64,000 nt of DNA, from the NCBI GenBank assembly GCA_030407085.1, contig CM059587.1, positions 19,007,001-19,071,000 of the forward strand, given 5' to 3'. The notes beneath the pieces are model-generated. The model saw only the letters and a program-made list of their open reading frames with translations. It was not told the DNA's origin and ran no database searches. The position numbers were made by a program, and so were the translations under genes. This stretch comes from Trichopria drosophilae. Lineage: Eukaryota > Arthropoda > Insecta > Hymenoptera > Diapriidae. The stretch's first letter is position 1. Every line of letters starts with the position of its first letter. Positions 45,692-57,290 of this stretch are shown here, in pieces.

Positions 45692-45818
45692 GAAAAAGAA
45701 AAGTTACTAAGGTGCCACATCAGAGCACCGAGACGTATCACAGAATATTTTCTTCTTCTTTTTTTTTTTCAATTGGCCGCACAGCAATGAACTAACCAAT
45801 TGTTGATAATTTTGAATT

Positions 45819-46202
45819 TCATATTGGCCGAAAAAGGAATATTTTTTGTAATATTTTTATCCCAATTTTGACAAAAATGGAGATACGACTTTTCTTCCCA
45901 GGTACAGAAGATTTTCTGTATAGTTTCAAACTAGTATTAATAGAATATGGGCAACAATTATGTTCAATTTTTGGCCAGTGAACATCACAGATGGTCACAA
46001 TTTCTATCAGGATTGTAGTATAAAAAATCAAATTACTAAATTCAATATAGCGAACGTACAGTTTGCTCGGAACTTCTGTGGTAATTCCGGCATAAAGAAC
46101 AATCTGCCACTTCATCATAGTAAATATTTTCTTTGGTAGTATTACATGCAAATGTAATGTCATTGAGTATACAAGACGGAAGTAAATAAAGTTTATAAGC
46201 AA
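45819..46202 (-). pseudogene. Possible odorant-receptor N-terminal relic
   Basis: A 127-residue frame with MKWQIVLYAGI, two hydrophobic stretches (EFSNLIFYTTILIEIVTIC) and SINTSLKL text has the feel of the first two membrane helices of a hymenopteran odorant receptor. It then seems to lose frame (KLYRKSSVPGKKSR). No continuation was found. Low confidence; it may be chance. Confidence 0.28.
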
Positions 46203-46239
46203 TAGAAGTGATTTCTTAATTGTGATCTCGTAAAATGCT

Positions 46240-47257
46240 TTAGTTTATGTTCCTTATAAGCCAGACCCGAACGGCACACATCTAAAAAATGGCCAAAATG
46301 ATATTTCGGATGTGTAATTGTTAAGTTTGCCATTTTTTTCTTTTGACTTTTAACACTAACAAAAAGTGTAATAAATTTTTCTTTATATTTCCAATATTTG
46401 GCTAAATACTACAGCTTTGACATAGCTCTTGTAAAAAGTACATCGGATTTTTTTTTGTCAGAGTTACTATTTTTTTGAGTTATCAACTTTTTGCCTTTTT
46501 CCAAAGAATTCTGACAACATGAGGTAAACTAGCAATTTTCAAAAAATCACAACTCAGGAACAAAAAATCGTATCGACTTTTCACAAGAGCCATTTTAAAG
46601 TCCTTGAATTGTAGTATTTAGACAAAAATTAACTATATGCAGAAACATTTTTAGACTTTTTGTCAGTGTTTAAAGTCGAAAGAAAAAAATGGCAAATTTT
46701 AACATTTTTAAAATTTGACAACTGCGAAACTATAACGTCTGAAGTAAAACTAAATGCACTAATTGAAAGCTTTATTTGTGTACTTTAAAAGACATCCTAT
46801 GGGTTTTATCATTATCGTTAACGATTCAGAGATAGAACACATTATTTGATGATTTAAAAAATTCAGAGTGTTCACGAACTTTTGGCCGGTAGTGTAACCA
46901 TTCATTATTACATAGATGTTACCTATCAGACATGTAACTTCTTTTTCTTTTATTAATTAACATTGATAATTGTTGGTTATTATTTATTTAATAATAGCAG
47001 TTGAAATGTTTTGAATATTTCTTTCTTTAATATTTCACAAACTTCGACCTGTATAATAAAAATGTTTAGTTTGAAATCGCAGATTAATAATTAATATTTC
47101 ATTCCAATAAATTCATATATTGAAATAATATACGAAAACTAAAACGGTAACTCATACATTCAAATCCAGTTCCATTGGAAATATGTTAAGCAGAATTAAA
47201 TAAAATTATTAAAAACTTATTGTTATTGTTTCTGCTAAACGTTACTTTTATTTTCAG
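46240..47257. other. Upstream of CCT7; solo Tc1-like end
   Basis: At 46870-46900, GTTCACGAACTTTTGGCCGGTAGTG followed by TA looks like the right terminus of a Tc1/mariner element; its left partner was not identified. The CCT7 initiator exon must lie upstream of 47258 but I could not assign it. Confidence 0.4.
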
Positions 47258-47518
47258 CAACAACATATTATCCTATTGAAAGAAGGGACGGATTCGTCAC
47301 AAGGCAAGCCACAATTGATATCAAATATAAATGCTTGTCAAATTGTCGGAGATGCAATCCGCACAACTTTGGGCCCACGTGGAATGGACAAACTTATTGT
47401 AGACGGAAACGGTAAAGGGACCATTTCCAATGACGGTGCTACCATTTTAAAACTTCTCGACATTGTTCATCCAGCCGCAAAGACTTTGGTTGATATCGCA
47501 AAGTCTCAAGATGCGGAG
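47258..47518 (+). CDS. CCT7: CCT7 exon (first visible)
   Basis: 87 codons in phase 0, [12 protein letters not shown] to KSQDAE. Acceptor TTTATTTTCAG, donor GTTAGC. No ATG fits the family start inside the exon. Confidence 0.95.
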
Positions 47519-50500
47519 GTTAGCAAGTTATAATTTTAAACAAAAATTAACAACGTTAATCTCAATCTTGGAAGGCTATCGCACAAAGATCTGCGATAGT
47601 CTCCCAGCAAGTTGAGAATAGCAAATAGTAACTACCAGACTGGTGATTTTGCTTAAGAATCAAAACCACTTCATTCATGTTACCACAATCGATTATTCTT
47701 ATCTACAAATATTCAATTTAAGTATATAATTATAGTTACTATTCAATTTTAAACATCTTGTAGGTTGGTGATGGAACAACCAGCGTTGTAGTCCTTGCTT
47801 GTGAATTCTTGAAACAAATTAAGCCTTTCATCGAAGAAGGTGTCCATTCAAGAATTATAATTAAGGCTTTCCGACGAGCGATTCAAATTGCTACCGATAA
47901 AATTCAGAGCCTCAGCATAAAACTTGAAAAATCAGATCCCCAAAAACATCGTGAATTATTAGAACAATGTGCGGCAACAGCGCTAAATTCCAAATTGATT
48001 CATCAGCAACGCGCCTTCTTCAGCAAATTGGTTGTCGATGCTGTTCTCATGCTTGACGATCTTTTACCTTTGAATATGATAGGAATGAAAAAAGTCTCTG
48101 GTGGGGCTTTGGAAGATTCGCAATTAGTTGCCGGCGTTGCGTTTAAGAAATGTTTCTCGTACGCAGGCTTCGAAATGCAACCTAAAACCTATTCGCCGTG
48201 TAAAATTGCATTGTTAAATATTGAACTCGAATTGAAAGCCGAACGTGACAATGCAGAAATTCGTCTGGACAATGTTACGGAGTATCAAAAAGTTGTCGAT
48301 GCCGAGTGGAGAATTCTTTACGAAAAACTTGACCTCATTCACAAAAGTGGCGCAAATGTAGTATTGTCTAAATTACCAATAGGAGATGTAGCCACTCAGT
48401 ATTTCGCTGACAGGGATATGTTTTGTGCTGGACGAGTCGTCGATGAAGATTTGAAGCGAACAATGAAAGCCTGCGGAGGAGCTATTTTAACAACGGTCAA
48501 CGGTATCAACGATTCGGTGTTGGGAAAGTGCGAGAGCTTCGAAGAGAAACAGATCGGAAGCGAGAGATTCAACTTCTTCAGTGGCTGTCCAAACGCTAAG
48601 ACATGTACGTTTTTGCTCAGAGGCGGCAGCGAACAGTTCTTGGAAGAAAGCGAAAGGAGTTTACACGATGCTATAATGATCGTTAGGCGAATGATCAAGA
48701 ACGATTCAGTCGTTGCCGGAGGTGGAGCAATCGAAATGGAGTTGTCGAAAGCCTTGAGGGATCATTCCAGAACTATCGCTGGAAAAGAACAGCTGATTAT
48801 TGGATCAATGGCTCGGGCCCTCGAAATCATTCCCAGGTTAGGTCGTATACAAAATAAAATTCTTCTACTTCTATCTCTAAATCTTACTATTAACCACTTC
48901 AATGGTAATGGATCATATACAGTAGTCCTTCCCTTATTCTAATGTCTTCCTTTATTCTAATTTTTTCTCTTCTCCTATTCTAATATTTCCCCTCACGCGT
49001 TCTCCCTACTTACGTGTGTTGACGTGTGGATTTTCTAAATACAAATAACGGTGCATGCGCAACAAAAGAAAAAGAGGCAAAAGTGAGACTACAAATCTAA
49101 GTAGTGGGGGAGAGGGGAAAATTAGAATAAGGGAAGAAGGCCGCCATCTTGCCTGACTGGACAAATTAGAATAAGGGAAGGACTACTGTATGTACAAAAA
49201 AAATTATTGACAAACGTGGTAATGGATCATATGTGTACATTTTGCAATAACTTTTATAATTCTTAATGAATTTGCATGAAACTTCGTATACCAAGATATT
49301 TTGGGTCGCTGAATCCGAATCTGTCATCAAAATGGCGGATCCAATATGGCGGCTGTAAATTTGCTAAATTTATTAAAATGTGCGGCGCACATTTTACTTT
49401 ATACCGAAAACAGCCGAAAATTGTTACTCGGGGGTTTTCGGGGTCGCCGATTACGAATCTGAAATCAGATTTTGAAAATTCAAAATGTCGGTTCCAAGAT
49501 GGCCGACATAAATGTAAAAAATTTACTTGATTTTTTAAAGGATTAATTAAATGTTAAATGATATATTTTAGGAAAAAATGGAACCCGTGTTTCACCGTTT
49601 TTCGATATCTTAAGTACAGGGCGGTACCACTTCTGGCACTTTTTTTTAACAGCTACCACTGAAGTGGTTAAATAAGAATATATTTCGTTTCGTTAGTTTT
49701 ATTATAAATTGAAAAATACATGGTAATAACACTAAATATATACATCTAGATTAGCACGTCTATTCGTTTTGCGGTTGAAATCCAGGCACAGGTTTCTTGT
49801 CGTAGAGAAATTTAAGCACTGCAGGAAATATCGATAGTATTTTGAATCTGGCACCCATTTGATCGTCTTTTATAATCATGTCATACCCACTTTGAACGCT
49901 CTTTCTTTGGTCGTGCGTTGCAGATGTTAATAATCTTTGCAAGCGATAATTAATACCTAATTGAATTAGAAAGTCCCTCTGTGTCACTGGTCCGAATGTA
50001 ATAGTTCGATTACGACTCGTTGCAGTTTCAATAATTTTAGAAAAGTCAACATCGGCAGTAAGATCGGCACTTCCGGGGTCTAGTAATGGGTCGCATTGCT
50101 GATGTTGCCTGTACGCCCGAAAAGTATCGGTTTTATCACCTTCGTGTCCGTAATCAATAATTAAAGAAAAGCCACCGTTTTCTCTTAAAAAAGTCGACAT
50201 GTAATCGACAATGGCTATCGTTTGCGGGCTGATTTCCACATGATCTCGCTTTTCATCCAATCCAATGTAAGCTGTACTAGCAGGAGTTTTTGCTAAAACG
50301 TACCGAAAATTGTTATTATTCGAGGCTGGATCAACGTCGATCATCATTTCAAACCACCCTTTGTCGGTCTTTTGAAACTTGTGTATGGGTAACGCATCAA
50401 AGAATTCATGGGCGAGAAAAATACTGAATGTCTTTGGAATGTCGTAAACATTTCTGTACCACTGAACCGTAACGCCGTCAGCTGTCACTCCTCTCCGATA

Positions 50501-53500
50501 AACTCCAGCTTCATTTTCAATATCAGTGTAGGATTGACAGAGAAGTTTGGCTTGAATCTCCGAAAGTGTCGGACTTACTTCGACGAGATGCAACGACATC
50601 TTATCTAAAATTTTAAATTGACGGAACACTCGAAGGATGGTTTTGGACAATGTTCCACGTCCTGGACCCAGTTCGACAAGATTGAATGGATTTTGTGAAA
50701 TCGATCGCCAACTCTCAATAATCCAAGCTGCAACAATTTCGCCAAAAAGTTGACTGATTTCTGGAGATGTAGTAAAGTCACCTTTTTGACCAAAGACATC
50801 GCGATTCATGTAATAACCACTAACCGGGTGTGTGAGTACAGTTTCCATATAATCTGCAACAGATATCGGTCCATTGAATTTGATTCTGGAACTTAAAACT
50901 TTGTAGAGGTTGTCGGTGCTTAATTTTTGTTCGGTTTCGCTTCCCAGTTGAGGTTTGCAAAATAGCAAACTTTTCGTTTTGTGAAAGGAACGTTTTAAAC
51001 ACTTGTTTAAGTGACTACGCGATATAAATTTAATAGTCTGCATTGTTTCTCGTCCTTACAAAAAAAGAAACGGGAATAAGAAATTGACAATTATTTCGGG
51101 AGCCGCATGGGAAACATAACCTCACTTTCGGGAAATTGCGCGGTAAATTCAAATTTGAATTTTGTCTTTCGAACATTTTAATACATTGTTTATGTGGAAA
51201 TTGTAAAAATGATTTTTCTTAATAATTTTATTTTATTTTGTTTTATTTATTTTGGACCAACGGCACTTTGAAACGTCTTTGTACAAAAATAAAAACAAAT
51301 ATAATACAAAACCAATGTCAACACAATATAATAAAATTATCAAATATAACGAATAAATCTTAATTTTGGTGAAGATTTAACTGTTGTTAATGTTTTAACC
51401 CATTAACGCCTGAAATGACAATTTTTATACTTCATTTTCAATCAAGTATTTCGTATCAAAATCAAAGTTGAAAACAATTGAGAGGTACAGTGGCCCTCCC
51501 TTTATTTTAACTTTTCGAGTCAAGGAAGATGGCGGCTTCTTCCCTTATTTTACCGCTTCACTTCATCCCCACCACTGGCAGTATGAGAGAATAAAAACAG
51601 AGAAAGGAAATATAATAGTCCTTCCCTTATTCTAATGTCTTCTCATATTCTAATTTTTTCTCTTTTCCTATTCTAATATTTCCCCTCACGTGTTCTCCCC
51701 ACTGACGTGTGTTGACGTGTGGATTTTCTAAATAAAAATAACGGCGCATGAGTAAGAAAGGAAAATGAGACAATAGTGAGGATAGTGAGACAGCAAATCT
51801 TGATAGTGGGGGAGAGGGAAAAATTAGAATAAGGGAAGAAGGCCGCCATCTTGCCTGACTGGACAAATTAGAATAAGGGAAGGACTACTGTATAGTGGTC
51901 CTTCTTCACCTGTATGCGCAAGCGCAAACAGCAGTCCGCACTCTTTTGAACACTTTCAAATGGCGAATGGTGGGGGAACTCATGAGGGGAAGAAGTTAAC
52001 ATAGGGGACGAAAAAAAGTTAAAATAAAGGACGCAGTTAAAATAAGGGAAGGACCACTGTACATATCCTACTGTTTTCGAGGTCGCTCTTCAAGATTCCG
52101 AGGTCAAAATTGAGTTTCAGCCATCAGAAATTCCAATATGGCGCCGAATATGAAAAAAATTTCCAAAAAATTGGGAATTTTTTATTCTTATCAATTTTTT
52201 TCGAGTTATTAGAATATTGGAATTTTATTGAAACCTTGCATAATGGTGCATAAAATAGTTGAATTTTAAAAAAAAATTTACTCTTATACCCTACATCGTT
52301 CTAACGACCTAAAATGGCGTCAACAATGAAAATTTCTTTGAGAAATTTCTGGACGCTCTAACTCGAAAACTACGTGCTCTTATAAAAAAATGCTAAGAAT
52401 GAAAAGTTCTTAAAATTCATCAAGCGATATAGTGGAATTTTTTCAAAATTTTTTGATGACATTTTGAGAAAATTTTTTTCAACATTTTTTTCTAAATTGT
52501 AATTTATTTACAAAAAATTCTGACAAAAATTTAGTGTATTCTCTGATGAATTCTAAGAGTTATTTGTTTGTTTGCAATTTTTCGAAAAGTTGATAGTTTT
52601 CGAGGAAATGAATTACAAATATTATAGTTTAGGATTTCCCCCCCCCCAAAACTATCAATTTTTGGAAAAAATTACAAAGAACAAAAAAACTCGTAGAATT
52701 CATAAGTGAATACACCAAATTTTGTTCAGAATTTTTGATAAATAAATTATAATTTTGAATAAAATGTTGAAAAAAAATTTCTCAAAATATAATCACAAAA
52801 ATCTGAAAAAATTCCACTATATTTCTCGATTAATTCTAAGAACTTTTCATTCTTAGCATTTTTTTTATAAGAGCACGTAGTTTTTGAGTTAGAACGTTCA
52901 GAAATTTTTCAAAGAAATTTTCATTGTTGACGCTATTTTGAGGTCGTTACAATGATGTGGGGTATAAAAGTAAAATTTTTTCTTAAAATTCACCTCTTTT
53001 ATTCACCATTATGCACAGTTCCAATAGAATTCCAATATTCTAATAGCACGAAAAAAATTGATAGGAATAAATAATTCCCAAATTTTTGGAATTTTTTAAA
53101 AAAATTAGGCGCCATATTGGAATTCCTGATGGCTGAAACTTAATTTTGACCTCGGAATCTTGAAGAGCGACCTGGAAAACAAGGATTTGTACCTTTCAAT
53201 TGTTTTCAACTTCGATTTTGATACGAAATACTTGATTGAAAATGAAGTATAAAAAATGCCATTTCCGGCGTTAATGGGTTAATGAAGTACTGAATCCGGA
53301 TCAGAGATATTCTGTGCTGTGTAAGGGGTCCAAATAGTAGCACAGTAAGTTAAGTGCGACAAAACTAGGGTCTGATAAAGAAGTATAATAGTTGAAATGT
53401 TATTGAAGTTTTTCGTTGTTCTAATAATAAAGCCGAGCATTTTATGAGCTTTCGAAATTGAGACTTGTTGATGCCTATCGAATTTGAGGGAACTATCAAA

Positions 53501-55562
53501 AATCACACCTAGACCTCTGATACTGGAGACAGATTCGAGGGTGTTATTATTAATAGAGTACGAGAATACCGTGGATGTGCCTGCTCTGCGAAATGAGATA
53601 CATTTACATTTAACTGGATTTAAATATAATCGATTGTTCGTAGACCAGGTGACAAGTCCATCTGTAGATTAATTGCATCATTGAGACTCCAAATCGCAGT
53701 AAATATTTTCACCGCATATATAAGGAGATTACTGTGAGAGATCGTATGAGCAATGCCATTTATGAAAAGAATAAATAGGATAGAGCCAAGGGTGACCCTT
53801 GAGGTACACCAGACGTGGTCAAATATTTGTTCGAGTTGTAACCCTTAATCCTCACGATCTGCTCCTTATCGGTAAGGAAAGACACTACCCATTTAAAAAT
53901 GTTGCCTTGTAATCCCAATGAATGCAAATTATTAATTAGTAGTGCACGGTCGATCGAATCGAATGCCTTGGAGAAATCCAGACAGAGACAATCAACCTGA
54001 CTAGAGTTCTCCAGGGCCCGAATGTCGTAATTTGAATTTGAATTTGAATTTATTTACTAGGTTACTAAATATTTACAGTAACATACAGTAGTAGTACAAT
54101 ATATACTTATACTTATACCATACGCTGCAGAGATACATAAAAGTATCTGTATGCAGCCCAGAGCTTAACCTAAGAACTTAAAAGCTAAGTCTAAGCCTAA
54201 AAAGAAAAGCTTAGCGAAATTAATTAACAATGCAGCAGGTGCAAAATACATTTGGAAAGAGATATATATACTGTTGAGGTGGTTGGTGGTTTGGTCGCAG
54301 TTGACATAGAGAAAAGATACTTAAGTAATATGTTTATTGAAATGTAAGAAAAAGACTAAATATATGTATACTACAGAGAAGTTTGGAGCTGTTGAATAAG
54401 CCGCCTTCAACAGAGGAATGGAGAGCTCTCGTAGTGTGTCGCATGGATTCTTAAATCTATAGAGAGGGCACTACTTTATATTAAGCGTATGACACACATA
54501 CAATATATGTATATATGTGTATAGGATATAAATGTACACATATATTTAACATATACCATAAAATACTTTAGTCGCTTAATTTTGTATGTAATATAATATG
54601 ACTTAATTTCTTACTATTATTTGAAGTGGATAAAGTTTTAAATTTATGAGGTAATTTGTTAAAATGTAACGTAGCTATATATTTGTGATTTCGCCTACCT
54701 ATTTCTTGTTTCACTTTCGGTAATATCAACGACTTTTTCCGAGTTATAGAACTACTATTGACATATTGATGTTTTATATAGTTATAGTGGCACAAAATAC
54801 ACTCTAAAATATAGTTGTAATCGTTATAAACAAGCAAATTAGTAATGGTAGATCTCCCCTTTACAAACCCATGTTGTGCATCTATAATAACAGACAAGAA
54901 CGCAGTAGATATTTTACCTGCAACAATTGCATCTAGTAGTTTAGGAATTATACTGATAAGAGAAATAGGTCTATAGTTCCAAACGTTACACTTATTTCCT
55001 GACTTAAAGATCGGTATTACAAACGATTGTTTCCAAATCTTAGGTAATTCTCCGAAAGACAGCGATTTATTGAACAGTAGAACCAGGGGTTTTAATAAGG
55101 GATTAATACACCGCTTCAAAAAGTACGAAGATAAAAAATCAGGACTGAAACTAAATTTATTTTCGACCCTCGCCAGGACACGAATAATGTCCCCCTCAGT
55201 GACTGTGAATAATAATAATTTTAATAATGTCCCCCTCTATGAATATTAATAATTTTAAATTTTAAACTGTTTTCAGACAACTTTGTGACAATGCCGGTTT
55301 CGACGCCACGAATGTCCTTAATAAATTGCGACAGAAGCATCACCAAGGAAACTGCTGGTTCGGAGTTGATATCAACAACGAAGATATTGCTGATAATGTG
55401 GAGGCATGTGTCTGGGAACCATCGATCATTAAACTGAACGCTTTGACAGCAGCGTGTGAAGCTGCGTGCTTAATTCTGTCTGTTGACGAGACGATCAAGA
55501 ATCCTAAGAGCGGTGGTGATGATGAGCAAATGCCAGCACGCGGCATGGGCAGGCCCTACTAG
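47258..55562 (+). CDS. CCT7: CCT7, eta subunit of the TRiC/CCT chaperonin
   Basis: A group II chaperonin subunit, one of eight different subunits of the cytosolic TRiC/CCT ring that folds actin, tubulin and other proteins with ATP. Exons 47258-47518, 47764-48836 and 55277-55562 join in phase (the last junction splits an arginine codon AG|A) to 539 codons plus stop. Seen: [55 protein letters not shown] (ATP-binding loop), [19 protein letters not shown], and the C-terminal [14 protein letters not shown] and VDETIKNP. Only the start is missing: homologues have a handful of residues before [10 protein letters not shown], so an upstream exon probably contributes little more than the initiator Met. 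The last intron, 48837-55276, holds the NDUFAF7 gene and nested transposons. Confidence 0.96.
47764..48836 (+). CDS. CCT7: CCT7 exon (central)
   Basis: 357 codons plus two bases, [15 protein letters not shown] to LEIIP. It covers the intermediate and apical domains. Acceptor CATCTTGTAG, donor CCCAG|GTTAGG. Reading past the donor gives unrelated text, which confirms the splice. Confidence 0.95.
48920..49188. mobile_element. pogo-like MITE family A, copy in CCT7 intron
   Basis: 269 bp with near-perfect inverted ends CAGTAGTCCTTCCCTTATTC / GAATAAGGGAAGGACTACTG and TA on both sides. It starts only 83 bp after the CCT7 donor. The internal GGCCGCCATCTTGCC is conserved. Confidence 0.9.
49267..49540. 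repeat. Degenerate FRG/NSKWRIQDG-type repeat units
   Basis: Contains GGGTCGCTGAATCCGAATCT and GGGTCGCCGATTACGAATCT, with AAAATGGCGGATCCAATATGG. These are the same units as in 56850-57290 and 60490-60890. It generates an open frame (49276-49530) that is repeat-derived, not a gene. Confidence 0.6.
49760..51043 (-). CDS. NDUFAF7: NDUFAF7, mitochondrial protein-arginine methyltransferase for complex I assembly
   Basis: A single uninterrupted 427-residue ORF. NDUFAF7 (MidA family) symmetrically dimethylates an arginine of NDUFS2 early in complex I assembly, in the mitochondrial matrix. The N-terminus ([20 protein letters not shown]) is basic and free of acid residues, as expected for a presequence. 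The family blocks [19 protein letters not shown] (60-78), [15 protein letters not shown] (88-102), [14 protein letters not shown] (122-135, SAM-binding glycine loop), [16 protein letters not shown] and LIIDYGHEG are all present. An AATAAA on the - strand (49698-49703) lies about 60 bp past the stop. It sits antisense within the last CCT7 intron and has no introns itself. It is full length and appears functional. It could be a retrocopy or a gene that lost its introns. Confidence 0.94.
   Translation of the reverse strand: MQTIKFISRSHLNKCLKRSFHKTKSLLFCKPQLGSETEQKLSTDNLYKVLSSRIKFNGPISVADYMETVLTHPVSGYYMNRDVFGQKGDFTTSPEISQLFGEIVAAWIIESWRSISQNPFNLVELGPGRGTLSKTILRVFRQFKILDKMSLHLVEVSPTLSEIQAKLLCQSYTDIENEAGVYRRGVTADGVTVQWYRNVYDIPKTFSIFLAHEFFDALPIHKFQKTDKGWFEMMIDVDPASNNNNFRYVLAKTPASTAYIGLDEKRDHVEISPQTIAIVDYMSTFLRENGGFSLIIDYGHEGDKTDTFRAYRQHQQCDPLLDPGSADLTADVDFSKIIETATSRNRTITFGPVTQRDFLIQLGINYRLQRLLTSATHDQRKSVQSGYDMIIKDDQMGARFKILSIFPAVLKFLYDKKPVPGFQPQNE
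51225..51394 (-). repeat. LINE 3' tail
   Basis: (TTTTA)n at 51225-51250 followed by TGGACCAACGGCACTTTGAAACG-like text. In - strand sense this is a LINE 3'UTR ending in AAAAT repeats. It may belong to the LINE that continues beyond the foldback at 53283. Confidence 0.5.
51488..52059. mobile_element. pogo-like MITE family B, inserted in the foldback arm
   Basis: Ends CAGTGGCCCTCCCTTTATTT and AAATAAGGGAAGGACCACTG-type text, with TA on both sides. The opposite arm of the host foldback lacks it and reads GGTACAAATCC, a natural empty site that confirms the TA duplication. It is itself split by a family A MITE at 51613-51890. Confidence 0.85.
51613..51890. mobile_element. pogo-like MITE family A, nested copy
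   Basis: Right end GAATAAGGGAAGGACTACTG followed by TA; left end slightly eroded (ATAATAGTCCTTCCC). Inserted inside the family B MITE. The open frame on the - strand at 51627-51866 is MITE sequence. Confidence 0.85.
53283..55200 (-). pseudogene. Jockey-like LINE, split by a second truncated LINE
   Basis: In - strand sense: RT fingers ([48 protein letters not shown]) at about 55119-54850; motif A ([14 protein letters not shown]) near 53990; [20 protein letters not shown] near 53800; [14 protein letters not shown] and [17 protein letters not shown] down to 53290. Frameshifts occur around 53700-53780. Between about 54033 and 54840 a different LINE end is inserted. The element is truncated by the TTAA foldback at 53279. 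A dead copy in the CCT7 intron. Confidence 0.75.
54033..54840 (-). mobile_element. 5'-truncated LINE 3' end inserted in the older LINE
   Basis: In - strand sense it carries a C-terminal segment ([20 protein letters not shown]...LSDstop) and a 470-bp 3'UTR ending in (AAATTC)n (54033-54055 as TTTGAATTTGAA). The text of the older LINE is continuous when this part is removed. The borders are approximate and I could not define the target-site duplication. Confidence 0.6.
55277..55562 (+). CDS. CCT7: CCT7 last exon
   Basis: [20 protein letters not shown] to the C-terminal ARGMGRPY and TAG at 55560. Acceptor CTGTTTTCAG. It contains [11 protein letters not shown] and [20 protein letters not shown], the conserved return to the equatorial ATPase domain. 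A possible AATAAA lies at 55829. Confidence 0.95.
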
Positions 55563-55952
55563 TGCAACCAAAGAGTTGAAGATATCATCCAGCTTAGGTA
55601 CATGACAAGAAATGAAGCTGATAGTACAAGACATCGTACATAAATTTATAACGCAATATGTTTTTACAGGGTGGTGTGGTGAAGTTGGAACAATTTAACG
55701 CTTTTTCAATCAACACTCAGCGGACGTTTAGCATCTAGGAGAGAAATATTTTCATCACATGTATTTGCATCCCTAATTTTACGTTTTATTTCTTATTTGT
55801 ACTATCATAAAGTTAATAAAAGAATTAAATAAAGAAACTAGGACTAGAGATTTTTTCTGTACCTTTAATATGTATGTGAAGTATTTTTAATTACAAATAA
55901 GATGGCAGGCATTGGGAATAACAGAATTATGAAAAAGTGGAACTACATAAGG
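55563..55952. other. CCT7 3' flank
   Basis: Likely CCT7 3'UTR, then AT-rich sequence up to the palindrome. Nothing else recognised. Confidence 0.5.
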
Positions 55953-56849
55953 CCCAAATGGATTCACCCAGCAAAAAAATAATCGTTGTCTTTGATTCTT
56001 TTGTAACTCTGGGATAGTGCTCTACTTCAAATTTCATGGGACACGTGTTTTTTATTTTGACCTAAAAATTGGACCTAGTGGCAAATATTGGGGGGGACGG
56101 CTGTACTTCGAAAATGCGGTATTTCAAGATTTAAAATTCACATTTTTTTCAAATGGCCGCCATTTCGTCCCACATTCTCCAATCGGGACGATTTTTTTTT
56201 TAAATGTGCGGAATTTCATCAACTTCAACATGGCTCTCTCACATTTTGAATTACTTAAAAAATCGTCGAGATAAATGGAAATAACTAAAAACAGTTTTTT
56301 TTTTTGTCAAAAAGGCCATCTTCGATTTTTGCCAAATTAGGACATGTTTTTCAAGACTGCATGAATTATCTTTCTACCAAATTTCAATATACCAACTTGT
56401 TTCTTTTCGGAGATATGGCCAGACAAAGATAACCGCGATGTTTTACAAGTTTTGGCTCCATACATGCCGCAAATATGATCCACTATTCTCATATACGACG
56501 ACGCCTCTCACCTTTGAATTTGCGGAATATTGAGTTAACGCCTTGACTGCCAATGACGAGAATCTTTGTCATTTTGGACTTTTCCCAGACTGCCAGAAAA
56601 AAAGCAAATATTTGTCATCATATAAAGTAGAAAAATTCTCAAATTTATGTAAAATAAAATCAAATCCATTTCTAGACAGTCTAAGGTGTACTGAATATGA
56701 TGGCGTTGTCCATTTTCATAATCGCTGTGTCAAAAAAAAAATATATAAATCCACAAAGATGGTAGTTTCCACAATTTTTGCAAAATCTTAGTCATGAAGT
56801 GTGTTCAATCTATTTATGCATAAAAAGTTTATAAAACCGCTTGAAATTT

Positions 56850-57290
56850 GTTACTTGGGAGTTTTTGGGGTCGCTAATTACGGATGTGAAGTCAGATTTT
56901 GGAAATTCAAAATGGCGGAACCAATATGGCGGACACTTTCGAAAAGTCTAATCATTCTGCTTGAAACTTGTTAATCGGGGTTTTGATTACAAATCTGAGT
57001 CGCGGATTATAAATCTGATGACAAATTTTGAAAATTTAAAATGATGGCTACAATATGGCGGAGAAATTTTCCAAAAATGGAACCATTTTGGTTGTAAAAT
57101 TTTCAAAATCCAACTTCAAATTCGTAATCAGCGGTTCCGAAAATCCCCGAGTAACAAATTTCACGCGAAATGGTTGGAATTCGGAAAATTTGTCCACCAT
57201 TTTGAATTTTCAAAATCTGACTTCAGATTCGTAGCCAGCGTCCCAAAATACCCCTATACACCAAGTTAAAGTAAAATGTTACACATTTTT
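56850..57290. repeat. Degenerate tandem units in left arm
   Basis: Units of about 100-130 bp built on GGGGTCGCTAATTACGGATGTGAAGTCAGATTTTGGAAATTCAAAATGGCGG-type text (quoted here only as a type; units vary). They are mirrored in 60490-60890 of the right arm, and related units are at 49300 and 31120. Confidence 0.6.

Larger units (their letters stand above)
51399..53278. mobile_element. TTAA-flanked foldback element
   Basis: 1880 bp bounded by TTAA at 51395-51398 and 53279-53282. Ends CCCATTAACGCC and GGCGTTAATGGG. The arms (about 650 bp after removing insertions) share TTCAATCAAGTATTTCGTATC, GAGGTCGCTCTTCAAGATTC, CCAATATGGCGCC and more, meeting near 52640 (a run of C). No ORF. TTAA target duplication is known for piggyBac and Kolobok superfamilies; which one applies cannot be told without a transposase. 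Confidence 0.85.

Noticed and set aside
48837..48942. Continuation of the CCT7 ORF past 48836
   Set aside because: After the AG|GTTAGG donor the translation loses all similarity, and the correct continuation is found at 55277 in the matching phase.
49276..49530. 84-residue frame in the CCT7 intron
   Set aside because: Derived from the degenerate tandem repeat with AAAATGGCGG units.
51627..51866. 79-residue frame on the - strand
   Set aside because: Lies fully within a MITE.
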